Shown here: in pieces, positions 51,790-59,695 of the stretch
Position numbering within the stretch: the first letter of the stretch is position 1
How the letters are laid out: each line of letters opens with the position of its first letter
NCBI GenBank assembly: GCA_035307765.1
Contig: DATGHU010000012.1
Span: forward strand, 18,040 to 82,039
Length of the DNA stretch: 64,000 nt
Origin: a bacterium
GTDB taxonomy: Bacteria > Sysuimicrobiota > Sysuimicrobiia > Sysuimicrobiales > Segetimicrobiaceae
Direction of reading: 5' to 3'
Position numbers and translations under genes: made by a program
The notes under the pieces: model-generated
The model's database searches: none
What the model was told of the DNA's origin: nothing
What the model saw: only the letters and a program-made list of their open reading frames with translations

Positions 51790-53067
51790 TCAGCGGCCCG
51801 CCGGCCTCTTACACAGTTCCTCGAGATGCTGGCGCGCTTCAGCAAGATCCTGAGCTTCGAGTGCCAACAAGGCCAATTGTTGACGCGCCACACGAACACC
51901 ATCATCGTGATTGAGCGCGACAAACAGGACCAGGGCTTCTTGAAACGACGTCCGAGCATCGTCCCGCCGTCCCTGTTTGTGGCGAATCGCCCCCCGCATC
52001 ATCAAAGCGCGAGCTCGTGCGCCCCGATCGCTTACCCCGGTCAGCAGGCCCAATGCCGCTTCGCACATCGCGAGCGCCGTGTCGGCAGACGTGTGTTCGA
52101 GAAGAACCGCAGCGAGATTCCCCAATGAATGCGCCGCGCCGCGACCATTGCCTCCCCCGCCATGGAGTTCGATGCTGCGCCAGTAGTGTCGCTCGGCCTC
52201 TTCGTAGTTCCCTTCGTCTCGGGCGATCTCGCCGAGGCGTTCGTGGATCTCTGCATGGTGTTGGTGATGAGCGAGGATCTCATACAGTGCCCTTGCCTGG
52301 CCAACCTGCTGGAACGCTTGTTCAAGGCGCCCTTCCTCGACTGCCGTATCCGCCAAACCAAGATGCCACGCAGCGACCTGCGCAGATTCTTGGTGAACGG
52401 ATGCGGCGTCCAGCCCTTGAACGAACGCCTCGCGGGCCGCCGGAATATTCCCCAATGCTTTGTGTGCGACACCGAGACCCAGGCACAACCTGGCCCGCCA
52501 AATCGGATCGTAAGGCAACTTCTCGGCGAGCTGCAGAGCGGTCTGAAACGCCCACAGAGCTGAGGCCGCATCCCCCACTCCCATTTTCGTTCTGCCCAGG
52601 CAGTCGTGAGCGGCGACAAGGGAAGTCACATCGCCCATGCGTCCGATGACGCGGAGACACCGCTCGAGGCGGCGTTGGGCCCGAAGCAGGTGACCAAGCT
52701 GTTGATCGGCGGAGGCAAGCGCCAGCTCGATACGTGCCTGAAGGCCTTCATCCCCTTGTTCGGCGGCCAGTTCCAGGGCTCTTTCAAGCGGCCCGTAAGC
52801 ATCCATGGCCGAGTGGGCCTGCAGACGAGCCTGTCCGAGACCTAGAAAGACCTCGGCCTCGCGATCTTCTGGGATCCCATCAAGGAAAGAAGAAAGCGGT
52901 TTGTCGAGCCTCCGCGCCAAGGCCTTGAGGGTGATCAGATGCGGAGTCCGCCTGTCCCTCTCGAGCTGGCTAATGTATGACTTGGTGAGATCGCTGCCGG
53001 CCAGTTGCTCTTGGGTCAACTTACGCTCGAGGCGGGCTGCCCGAATCCGTTGCCCCAGCGTAGGCAC
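51790..53067 (-). CDS. XRE-family regulator with tetratricopeptide repeats
   Basis: A 425-residue protein. The N-terminal helix-turn-helix is QRIRAARLERKLTQEQLAGS and YISQLERDRRTPHLITLKAL. The rest is TPR-like repeats (for example LCLGLGVAHKALGNIPAARE, ERLGEIARDEGNYEEAERHY, MRGAIRHKQGRRDDARTSF), about seven or eight. The layout resembles RNPP-type peptide-sensing regulators (PlcR, NprR, Rap), but no peptide gene is recognised. The GTG start has GGAGGG four bases upstream. It is divergent from the small gene at 53280. Confidence 0.9.
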   Translation of the reverse strand: MPTLGQRIRAARLERKLTQEQLAGSDLTKSYISQLERDRRTPHLITLKALARRLDKPLSSFLDGIPEDREAEVFLGLGQARLQAHSAMDAYGPLERALELAAEQGDEGLQARIELALASADQQLGHLLRAQRRLERCLRVIGRMGDVTSLVAAHDCLGRTKMGVGDAASALWAFQTALQLAEKLPYDPIWRARLCLGLGVAHKALGNIPAAREAFVQGLDAASVHQESAQVAAWHLGLADTAVEEGRLEQAFQQVGQARALYEILAHHQHHAEIHERLGEIARDEGNYEEAERHYWRSIELHGGGGNGRGAAHSLGNLAAVLLEHTSADTALAMCEAALGLLTGVSDRGARARALMMRGAIRHKQGRRDDARTSFQEALVLFVALNHDDGVRVARQQLALLALEAQDLAEARQHLEELCKRPAGR

Positions 53068-53279
53068 CCAACCCTCCTGTCGTGATGTCGACCCATCCGG
53101 AGTTTATTAATAGTGTCCGCCTATGTCAATTGTCACTATATGAGAAGTTTGTCTGATAAACTCAAATAGATCACTGGTCCTGGGCGCTGCGGGCCCGCAC
53201 GCCCCCATCATGTCGAACCATCCTGCCGGCCTTCGGTGCCGACCCGAGTGACACGAACGCAGATCCGCCAAACTGAGGC

Positions 53280-53699
53280 ATGCCGGGCGGATACGAAGCG
53301 GTTGGCCCACAGCGTGAACAACCGTTTGAGCATTCGCAGAGTGAATCAGCCGAGTTCGCACTGCCGATTGTCGACCCCAGCGTGCCCCGTGTAGGATCGT
53401 TACCGGAGACAATCCAGGGTCAACGGCCCGATGGAGGTGCGCGGGTGCTGTTCGAAAAGATCTGGGCGCAGATCAAAGGCGCGGAGCGTTCCGGAAAGCT
53501 CACGATCGAAGAGGCCCTGGATTGTGCAACCCGGGTCCCGCAGGCTTTGTTTTGTTCGATGATGGAGTGCCTCGCTGAGAACGGTGAAGACCCGGACGTG
53601 ATCATCGCGCAGGTCATCAGGCTGCACGATCATATCGTCCGCCGGCTCCATGAGGTTGCCGCCTCACTTCGCCATCGGCCGCTACAGGGTCCGCATTGA
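53280..53699 (+). CDS. small protein of unknown function
   Basis: A frame of 139 residues whose C-terminal 95 look protein-like: ARVLFEKIWAQIKGAERSGK, LTIEEALDCATRVPQALFCS and DPDVIIAQVIRLHDHIVRRL, probably all helical. The ATG at 53280 has GAGG very close; a start further in is possible. No family recognised. It lies between the XRE-TPR regulator and the ribbon-helix-helix operon. Confidence 0.5.
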   Translation: MPGGYEAVGPQREQPFEHSQSESAEFALPIVDPSVPRVGSLPETIQGQRPDGGARVLFEKIWAQIKGAERSGKLTIEEALDCATRVPQALFCSMMECLAENGEDPDVIIAQVIRLHDHIVRRLHEVAASLRHRPLQGPH

Positions 53700-53709
53700 G
53701 CGGCTCCCC

Positions 53710-53764
53710 TTGCGTCGGGGGCCCGTCTCCGGTATATTCTAGATGATCAGATATTTAAATATCT
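53710..53764 (+). promoter_or_regulatory. promoter and AT-rich palindrome of the ribbon-helix-helix operon
   Basis: TTGCGT (53710-53715), 17 bases, TATATT (53733-53738) make a fair promoter. At 53749-53764, over the expected start, is the perfect 16-bp palindrome AGATATTTAAATATCT, striking in this GC-rich sequence. The first gene downstream is a ribbon-helix-helix-like protein, so this is a likely autoregulatory operator. Confidence 0.6.
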
Positions 53765-53807
53765 ATCCACCGGAAAGCCAACCCTGACAGAGTGGAGGTG
53801 GCGAGGA

Positions 53808-54182
53808 ATGTGGATCGCGGGGGCAGCGAGAGGCAGGGGCCATTCGGCTGGACTACGGGGAAAACTGACCAAGCTGGGCATCCACGTCCCGAAAGATCTC
53901 CACAGACGTTTCCGCGCACGACTGATCCTGGAAGGGCGTTTGATGCAAAGCGTCATCCGCGAATGGGTGGATGAAGAGGTTACCACACATCGAACCCGCC
54001 CGCTGTCGCCCGGAGGGCTCCGCTTTTTCAAGGGGATCGACCGCACCACCTTAGCGGCGTTGGCCGTTCCCCTCGATCCGGAGAAGATTCGGCGCCTGAA
54101 GAGCAAGTTGCTGATCGAAGGGCGCAATATTTCTCAGTGGGGAACGGAGCGCATGGAGCAATTTCTAAGGGAGCGCACATGA
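53808..54182 (+). CDS. tandem ribbon-helix-helix-like protein
   Basis: A 124-residue basic protein made of two similar units. Unit 1 (about residues 22-57) reads KLGIHVPKDLHRRFRARLIL-EGR followed by a helix SVIREWVDEEV; unit 2 (about 85-120) reads ALAVPLDPEKIRRLKSKLLI-EGR followed by ISQWGTERMEQFL. Each has the strand-helix-helix pattern of CopG/Arc-type DNA-binding domains, which normally need two chains. GCGAGGA precedes the ATG. Its stop overlaps the start of the exported protein gene (ATGA), and an AT-rich palindrome marks the promoter. I infer an autoregulator of this operon. Confidence 0.65.
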   Translation: MWIAGAARGRGHSAGLRGKLTKLGIHVPKDLHRRFRARLILEGRLMQSVIREWVDEEVTTHRTRPLSPGGLRFFKGIDRTTLAALAVPLDPEKIRRLKSKLLIEGRNISQWGTERMEQFLRERT

Positions 54183-55084
54183 AGAACGGACGGCGGCGGC
54201 TCACGAGCATCCTCGCGGCTGCCCTGCTGTTGAGCGCGTGGAGTTCGACGGCGGGAGCGTCTGGTCCCACAACGCTGACCGTCAGAGTTCTTGGGGGCGC
54301 TACAAAAACCGCTCTGCGCCTCCAACCTGGATTCGCCACGGTGCTCAGAGCCGATCACAGGATCGACACCGTCGCCATCGGCGATCCGCGCATCGTGGCG
54401 GCCACGATGGTCAAGCGAGGACAAGATGTGTTTGACATTGTCCTTCAGCCCCAAACGGCAACCGGGGTCACCAACATGGTTGTGTGGTTTGGAGACCTGA
54501 CCTCAATCTGGGATCTCACTATTGGTCCCGGTCAGCGGACCGCAGATATCGTGTACGTTCTGACTGCCCCCCTCACCACCGCGCACCCCGCGTCTCTATC
54601 CTCGCCCCTACCACCGCTGCAACCGTCGGCGATCCCGGTGCGGGTTGAGGCTCCCACTGAGACCTCGTCGCAGGGGGGCGGACAGCCGTTCCTTGAAGTG
54701 CAGCAATCGAGCGGCAACGCGGTCGGTACCTTCCAGCTCGCTCGGGGGCCCGACGGCGTCGGGATCCGTTATCGCATCACGAATAAGGGAGCCGTCGGGC
54801 TTGCGATCCGACTCAGCGGGGTTCTGGTCAGGGTGAACGGGCGACTCGTGCCGTTCGTCATGTCGCAGGATCCTACTGAAAAGACCCATCCAACCGTGGT
54901 GCCGGCCGGAACCGAGGAAACGGGGATGATCAACGCTGCCGTGCGGGCCCCGCGTCAACTCGAGGTCATTTTCTCCCTCTTCCCTCTGGGGAACGACCCG
55001 CATAGTGCGAGCCCAATACTCCCAATCACTTTCCAGATGGTGTTTGCCGGCCTCGATCGGCTTCCGGTATCCCGGGCCCAATAA
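54179..55084 (+). CDS. exported protein with pilus/secretin N-terminal domain
   Basis: A 301-residue exported protein: signal peptide RRRLTSILAAALLLSAWSST then a domain like the pilus-formation N-terminal region of CpaC/RcpA secretins (LRLQPGFATVLRADHRIDTV, AIGDPRIVAATMVKRGQD, GVTNMVVWFGDLTS). A Pro/Thr-rich linker follows, then a C-terminal beta domain (EVQQSSGNAVGTFQLARGPD, VRYRITNKGAVGL-like) not recognised; the secretin channel domain is absent. GGGAG lies seven bases before the ATG. It is coupled to the DNA-binding-like gene and followed 12 bases later by the Ycf45-like ATPase. Confidence 0.75.
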   Translation: MKNGRRRLTSILAAALLLSAWSSTAGASGPTTLTVRVLGGATKTALRLQPGFATVLRADHRIDTVAIGDPRIVAATMVKRGQDVFDIVLQPQTATGVTNMVVWFGDLTSIWDLTIGPGQRTADIVYVLTAPLTTAHPASLSSPLPPLQPSAIPVRVEAPTETSSQGGGQPFLEVQQSSGNAVGTFQLARGPDGVGIRYRITNKGAVGLAIRLSGVLVRVNGRLVPFVMSQDPTEKTHPTVVPAGTEETGMINAAVRAPRQLEVIFSLFPLGNDPHSASPILPITFQMVFAGLDRLPVSRAQ

Positions 55085-55096
55085 AACAAGCTCCCC

Positions 55097-56107
55097 ATGT
55101 CGAACGGTGAGGCCGCGACCCTCTTTGCCGTCATCCCGCGGTGGATCGTAGCGTGGATTGACGCGCTGGGTGCAGACGGAATTGAGGAAATCGAGATGGA
55201 TCTCGGTCGACCGCCCCGCGTCCATTGCCGCGATCGCTCCCGGTGGACCTCTCCATCAAGAGAGGTGGCCCGCGAAGACATCCAGTATGTCCTCGGGCGC
55301 GTCACGCGGTTCCGAGAAGATAATCGCACTGGAATCGAGCGGACGCTGCACCGCATCGCATGCATCCGCGATCGCTACCAGGAGATCACCGGGTTTACAT
55401 TCCGGGTGGGAAGGGCGATCGACGGGGCGGCGGCCCCGATTCGCGACCTCCTCGCGACGGGGAAGAACCTTCTGGTCATTGGCAGGCCTGGGGCGGGCAA
55501 GACGACGGTCCTGCGAAGTGCTGCGGCCATCTTATCTGAACAACTACATCGCCGCGTTGTCATCGCCGACACCAGCAACGAGATTGGCGGTGACGGGCAG
55601 ATCCCGCATCCCGCCATCGGCAGCGCACGGTGCCTGCAGATTCCGCTCGCTGAACCGAACCGACCAGCCGATGCCGAAACGCGACAGGCCGGAACCATTC
55701 TGCAGGCGGTGATCAACCACCGAGCTGAGACGGTGATCATCGATGAGCTCGGGTTCGCCGCCGACGCAAGGGTGGCCCGAACCATCGCCCGCCGCGGCGT
55801 GCAGTTGGTCGCAACCGCCCACGCGACTTCGCTTCGCGATATGGTCTTCAACTCAGAACTCGCCTGCCTGGTCGGGGACCTGCACCCCATCGTGCTGTCT
55901 CACGAGGAAGTCGCGAGGCGCGGAATCGTGCGTCGCACCGTCTTGGAACGCATCGGCCCCCCGGTGTTCGATTGCGCAGTGGAAATCGCTCACCGCGATG
56001 CATTCGTGATCCACCGAGACGTCGCGGAGTCGGTGGACAACCTGCTCAATGGGCTGCCGCCGAAAGTGGTCGTGCGGGATGCCGGCCCGGACCTGGAAGA
56101 ATCTTAA
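55097..56107 (+). CDS. Ycf45/SpoIIIAA-like AAA ATPase
   Basis: A 336-residue ATPase closely patterned on cyanobacterial/plastid Ycf45 and Bacillus SpoIIIAA: DNRTGIERTLHRIACIRDRY, GFTFRVGRAIDGAAAPIRDL, Walker A LVIGRPGAGKTTVLRSAA, VVIADTSNEIGGDGQIPHPA, Walker B TVIIDELGFAAD, RGVQLVATAHATSLRDMVFN and RTVLERIGPPVFDCAVE. Relatives relate to type II/IV secretion ATPases. The C-terminal R3H domain of many Ycf45 proteins is missing. Next to an exported secretin-N-like protein it may power an envelope machine; this is inference. Confidence 0.88.
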   Translation: MSNGEAATLFAVIPRWIVAWIDALGADGIEEIEMDLGRPPRVHCRDRSRWTSPSREVAREDIQYVLGRVTRFREDNRTGIERTLHRIACIRDRYQEITGFTFRVGRAIDGAAAPIRDLLATGKNLLVIGRPGAGKTTVLRSAAAILSEQLHRRVVIADTSNEIGGDGQIPHPAIGSARCLQIPLAEPNRPADAETRQAGTILQAVINHRAETVIIDELGFAADARVARTIARRGVQLVATAHATSLRDMVFNSELACLVGDLHPIVLSHEEVARRGIVRRTVLERIGPPVFDCAVEIAHRDAFVIHRDVAESVDNLLNGLPPKVVVRDAGPDLEES

Positions 56108-56169
56108 CAGGATCCGCGTCCCGGGGCGGCCAAACTCAAACCAGACCCTTTACTTTACCCGGACGGGCC

Positions 56170-56400
56170 ATGGATATGGAGCGGGGCGTCGTCAAGTGGT
56201 TCGACAGTCGAATGGGCTACGGCTTCGTGGTTGATGAGAGCGGGCGTGACGTCTTCTTGCACCGCCGGGTGCTCCGCGGCGCCGGCCGGCGGCGGTTGGA
56301 TCCAGGGGAAATCGTCGAGTACGAAGCCGAGAGCACACCCCGGGGAACCAAGATCACTCACCTCATCGTCCCTGAGCAGCCGCGGAAGGAACCGCCGTAG
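56170..56400 (+). CDS. cold-shock-domain protein
   Basis: A 76-residue single-strand nucleic-acid-binding OB fold: GVVKWFDSRMGYGFVVDESG (RNP1-like) and RDVFLHRRVLRGAGRRRLDP (RNP2-like), then VEYEAESTPRGTKITHL. In RNP1 the usual KGYGFI is MGYGFV. No Shine-Dalgarno site precedes either ATG (56170 or 56176), so it could be leaderless or coupled. It follows the Ycf45-like gene by about 60 bases. Confidence 0.88.
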   Translation: MDMERGVVKWFDSRMGYGFVVDESGRDVFLHRRVLRGAGRRRLDPGEIVEYEAESTPRGTKITHLIVPEQPRKEPP

Positions 56401-56420
56401 CAGGACCGGAACGATCCGGT

Positions 56421-56777
56421 TCAGGGCTGACGCTTCTTCGGCACCTCGGGAAAGGCGATCACGCCGGTTTGACGAGTACCCGTCGTCACCCCTTTTCGCT
56501 GGGGAACGCGTGGGTGATCGGCCAAGTTGAGGTTGAGGGTCTTCCCGCAGGAGCAGGTCACCTTGGATTGCTCGCTCGCGTCGATCCAGATCTTCCCCTC
56601 GTTCTCGGCGCGCCGTCGGGCCGCTTCGATGGCCCCCGACGCCCGATCTTCCGCGTCCTCGCGATCCGCCTGGGCAGCGGTCATGGTGCCGTACACCGAT
56701 GCGATAAACGTCTTCGGATAATAGACGCTGTACTTCTTGCCGCACCGACCGCAAGGGAAAGCCATCAACAATGCCAC
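56421..56777 (-). CDS. zinc-ribbon protein of unknown function
   Basis: A 118-residue protein with cysteine pairs at both ends of a helical insert: FPCGRCGKKYSVYYPKTF and SKVTCSCGKTLNLNLADH, likely one zinc site. The middle is an acidic helix (AAQADREDAEDRASGAIEAA). GAGGTGAT lies before the GTG at 56777; an ATG four codons in is the alternative. It is convergent with the cold-shock gene. Confidence 0.65.
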   Translation of the reverse strand: MALLMAFPCGRCGKKYSVYYPKTFIASVYGTMTAAQADREDAEDRASGAIEAARRRAENEGKIWIDASEQSKVTCSCGKTLNLNLADHPRVPQRKGVTTGTRQTGVIAFPEVPKKRQP

Positions 56778-56933
56778 GCGAGATCACCTCACCACCATTG
56801 TAGCATGGAGGTCTTCGGCCGCCCGAGCCCAGTTGGAACAGCGTGAGGAGGCCGGCGCCGACACTGGGAAACCCGAGGAGGGTATGGTAGCATATTGGCA
56901 CACCGGGCAGCTGAGGTTGAAGGGAGCGAGGGA

Positions 56934-57392
56934 ATGGCCGACCGTGGCATGCGGATGTTCGTTCTGGGGATTTTTGTCGGCGGGGTGGCGGCCGTCTTCC
57001 TGTTGGGCAGTGCGGTGACTGCGTGGAGCCGACATGGCGGCGCAGCCGCGAGCGACCGCGGCCCAATCGTCCTTCCCGTCCAGGGGTCGCCCTTCACTCC
57101 CAAGGAATTCGTCCCCCTGCTCCCTCCGAACAACGGCCAGGACCAGGGACCGGGATTGCCCAACCCCGGTGCCAGCGGGCAGGATTGCAACAAGATCCTC
57201 TACTTCTTCCAGGGCAAGCTCTACCAACTCCGGCCCGGGCCGATGCCGCGCGGCGGGGGCAACCCGGAGTTCTATTACATGCAGCCCTACGGGGGGCCGC
57301 AGATCCCTGGGTTCCCCACCCCCGGTCCGATGATTCCCGGAGCGCCGGGGCCCAGCACCCCGGATCAGTCCGTCCCGCCGCGTCGAATCTGA
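56934..57392 (+). CDS. membrane-anchored Pro/Gly-rich protein
   Basis: A 152-residue protein: N-terminal membrane segment (RMFVLGIFVGGVAAVFLLGS), then an extracytoplasmic Gly/Pro-rich region with one short conserved-looking stretch, GQDCNKILYFFQGKLYQLRP. The C-terminal 50 residues are PGPM/PGFPTPG-like. No family recognised. GGGAGCGAGGG precedes the ATG. A 32-base perfect palindrome terminator follows. Confidence 0.6.
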   Translation: MADRGMRMFVLGIFVGGVAAVFLLGSAVTAWSRHGGAAASDRGPIVLPVQGSPFTPKEFVPLLPPNNGQDQGPGLPNPGASGQDCNKILYFFQGKLYQLRPGPMPRGGGNPEFYYMQPYGGPQIPGFPTPGPMIPGAPGPSTPDQSVPPRRI

Positions 57393-57415
57393 GGCAGGCG
57401 GTCAGCCCGCAGCCG

Positions 57416-57447
57416 CGAGGGCTCCCATCGTACGATGGGAGCCCTCG
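57416..57447. terminator. 32-base perfect palindrome, bidirectional terminator
   Basis: CGAGGGCTCCCATCG, TA, CGATGGGAGCCCTCG: all 32 bases form a perfect inverted repeat between two convergent genes (stops at 57392 and 57477). GTGTTAC follows on the plus strand. Confidence 0.75.
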
Positions 57448-57476
57448 TGTTACCCGCCGGAGATCAGATCTGTTGC

Positions 57477-57899
57477 TCAGTGCGTGCCGTCTGCCCCTTG
57501 ATCGTCGCCCTGTTTCTTGACCCGCCTCTGCGGCTCGTCCACCTGCCTGGGCTCTGTCCACGAACCCGGACCCGGGGCGGGTCCGACGCGAGTCTGATCG
57601 AGCACCTGCGGTAGATTGAGGAGAATGTTGGTGATGGTCGAAAGACCGCCCGATTGAGGTTGGGCCGGCCTTGCCGGCGCGGCCTCGCGCGAGGCGGGAG
57701 CGGGGTGGCCGGAAGGAACAACCTCCCGCACCTGCTGGATGGGAGCAGGAGGTGCAGCCGCCGTATCCTTGATTGTCGTGACGGGCTCCGCCTGCTGCGG
57801 CGGCCTCAGCCCGAGCATACCCTGCCCCTTGGGGGTCATCGTACCCAGCGTTGCGAGCACCGTAAAGAGACCAAAGATAGCAGCAACCGTCTTAGTCAT
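57477..57899 (-). CDS. membrane-anchored Pro/Ala-rich protein
   Basis: A 140-residue protein: short basic start and membrane segment (KTVAAIFGLFTVLATLGTM), then a Pro/Ala/Gln-rich region and one helix-like stretch (LSTITNILLNLPQVLDQTRV). The ATG at 57899 has GGAG six bases upstream. It resembles the protein at 56934 in layout but not sequence. Function unknown. Confidence 0.6.
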   Translation of the reverse strand: MTKTVAAIFGLFTVLATLGTMTPKGQGMLGLRPPQQAEPVTTIKDTAAAPPAPIQQVREVVPSGHPAPASREAAPARPAQPQSGGLSTITNILLNLPQVLDQTRVGPAPGPGSWTEPRQVDEPQRRVKKQGDDQGADGTH

Positions 57900-58018
57900 T
57901 GTGCGCTCCATCAACGGACAGATCCATTGGCCTTCCTCGGTAAATATACCCAGATACTATCGTTCTCAAAACACCCCAGGGCGCACCGGCGTTCGGGCAT
58001 CGTCCGGCCCGGCCAAGA

Positions 58019-59038
58019 TTAGCCGGAAGGTTCGGGAGACTTCCCCCGGGACCGCAGGCGGGCAGATCCCCGAACCTCGGGGTTGACCAGCGACCGGGGC
58101 CACTCTCCCTGCAAGGCCCTCGCCACCTCTTCGGCCACCCGGCGCTTCAGGGTAAGTTTCGCCTCCTCGCTGTACCAAGCGACATGCGGGGTCAAGAGCG
58201 CATTGGGAGCGGTACGCAGCGGGTGGCTCGCCTTGAGGGGTTCTTGCTCGAACACGTCGATCCCGGCGCCGGCCAGCTTCCCGGTCTGGAGGGCTCGCGC
58301 CAGCGCCGCCGTGTCGATCACAGCTCCGCGGGACGTATTGATGAGAATGGCCGTGGGCTTCATCAGCGCGATCTCGGTCGGACCGAGCAGATGTTGGGTC
58401 TCCGTTGAGAGCGGGGTGTGGAACGTTACGAAATCGGACTGGCGGAGGAGTGTCTGGTAGTCGACAAGGACCGCTCCCCCCTCAATCGCGGCGGACCGGC
58501 TGATGTACGGATCATAGGTCAACCGGTGGAGGCCGAACGGTTCCGCGTACCCGGAAACGATCCGCCCGATCCTGCCGAACCCGACGATCCCGAGGGTGAG
58601 CCCCTTGAGGCGCGGGACCGGCGGCACGACGTCCGGCCCTTTGAGCCACCGTCCCTGCCGGAGCGCACTGTCGTACTGCAACAAACGGCGGTGCACGGCC
58701 AGCAGAAGGGCAACCGCGTGCAGCGCGACCTCCTGGGTCCCGTAGTCGGGCACGTTGGCGACGCAGATCCCTGCCCGCGTGGCCGCCTCGATGTCCACAC
58801 CGTCGTACCCGACCCCGTACCGGACGATCAGAAGGCACCTCGGCATCGCCGCGATCATTTCCGCGTCCAGCGCGACGGTTTGGTTGATGACGGCGTCGGC
58901 GCGGCCGAGGGCCGATCTCAGCGTGGGGCGATCCGAGGACTTGAGTACCTCGAGCTGCACACCCATCGGCCGCAGGATGCGCTCCTCCGGCTCGAGGTCC
59001 GGGAAGTCGTGATCGGTGATCAGAACGGCGTGCCCCAT
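58019..59038 (-). CDS. C-terminal-binding-protein-like D-2-hydroxyacid dehydrogenase
   Basis: A 339-residue NAD-dependent enzyme. The Rossmann motif is GIVGFGRIGRIVSGYAEPFG; catalytic Arg is in INTSRGAVID, Glu in DVFEQEP and His in LTPHVAWYSEEA. The substrate loop IVRYGVGYDGVDIEAA and the TPHVAWYS end place it with the CtBP-like/phosphoglycerate-dehydrogenase-related group. GGAGGT lies 13 bases before the ATG, rather far. It is divergent from the DUF6580 gene. Distinct from the dehydrogenase at 4567. Confidence 0.9.
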   Translation of the reverse strand: MGHAVLITDHDFPDLEPEERILRPMGVQLEVLKSSDRPTLRSALGRADAVINQTVALDAEMIAAMPRCLLIVRYGVGYDGVDIEAATRAGICVANVPDYGTQEVALHAVALLLAVHRRLLQYDSALRQGRWLKGPDVVPPVPRLKGLTLGIVGFGRIGRIVSGYAEPFGLHRLTYDPYISRSAAIEGGAVLVDYQTLLRQSDFVTFHTPLSTETQHLLGPTEIALMKPTAILINTSRGAVIDTAALARALQTGKLAGAGIDVFEQEPLKASHPLRTAPNALLTPHVAWYSEEAKLTLKRRVAEEVARALQGEWPRSLVNPEVRGSARLRSRGKSPEPSG

Positions 59039-59146
59039 GCGGTGGCATTTTACCTCCGGCACGGCCGCATTCCTCTCGGGGGAAGCGGGAAAGTTTGAGA
59101 GGAGACGGGCCGCGCCGCCCAGTATACTGTAGATGGTGAGCGTATC

Positions 59147-59695
59147 ATGAGATCGCGTAGGTTGCCGGTTTGGATCGGAGCTCTGCCGTACGCCCTGATC
59201 ACGTCGGGGGCGGTGCTGCGGGTCGTCCCCCACCCCGCCAATTTTGCCCCGATCGGCGCGATGGCCCTCTTTGGTGGGGCGCTGCTCCCCGGGGCATGGG
59301 CGTTCGCGGTGCCGCTCGCTGCGCTCGTCCTCTCCGACCTGGTGCTCGGCTTCTACGCGGGATGGATGTGGGTCTACGGAAGCTTCGCCCTGATCGTCCT
59401 CATTGGCACCGCGCTCCGCCGCCGGCGGACGACGCTGCGGATTGCCGGCGCGGCGGTTGGGTCTTCGATCCTCTTCTTCGTGATCACCAACCTGGGGGAG
59501 TGGTTCGGGCCGCTCTACCCACACACCCTGGCGGGCCTCGGCGCCGACTTCGCCGCCGCGATCCCGTTCTTTCGCAACACCGCGCTCAGCGACCTCGCGT
59601 ATGTGCTGGCCTTCTTCGGGATCTACGAAAGCGCGATTCGCCTGGCCCGTAGGCCAGCCGGGCGCCTCGCCTCCGCTCCTCAGCGCACCACGTAG
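59147..59695 (+). CDS. DUF6580 family membrane protein, putative transport protein
   Basis: A 182-residue protein with five hydrophobic segments. The signature RVVPHPANFAPIGAMALFGG followed by ALVLSDLVLGFY and the central SSILFFVITNLGEWFG match DUF6580 proteins, which resemble substrate-specific components of ECF-type vitamin or metal transporters. Its end overlaps the end of the convergent tonB gene by 16 bases. A TATACT box lies 20 bases before the ATG. Being next to a B12-riboswitch-controlled TonB system suggests a role in cobalamin or cobalt uptake, which is inference. Confidence 0.75.
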   Translation: MRSRRLPVWIGALPYALITSGAVLRVVPHPANFAPIGAMALFGGALLPGAWAFAVPLAALVLSDLVLGFYAGWMWVYGSFALIVLIGTALRRRRTTLRIAGAAVGSSILFFVITNLGEWFGPLYPHTLAGLGADFAAAIPFFRNTALSDLAYVLAFFGIYESAIRLARRPAGRLASAPQRTT

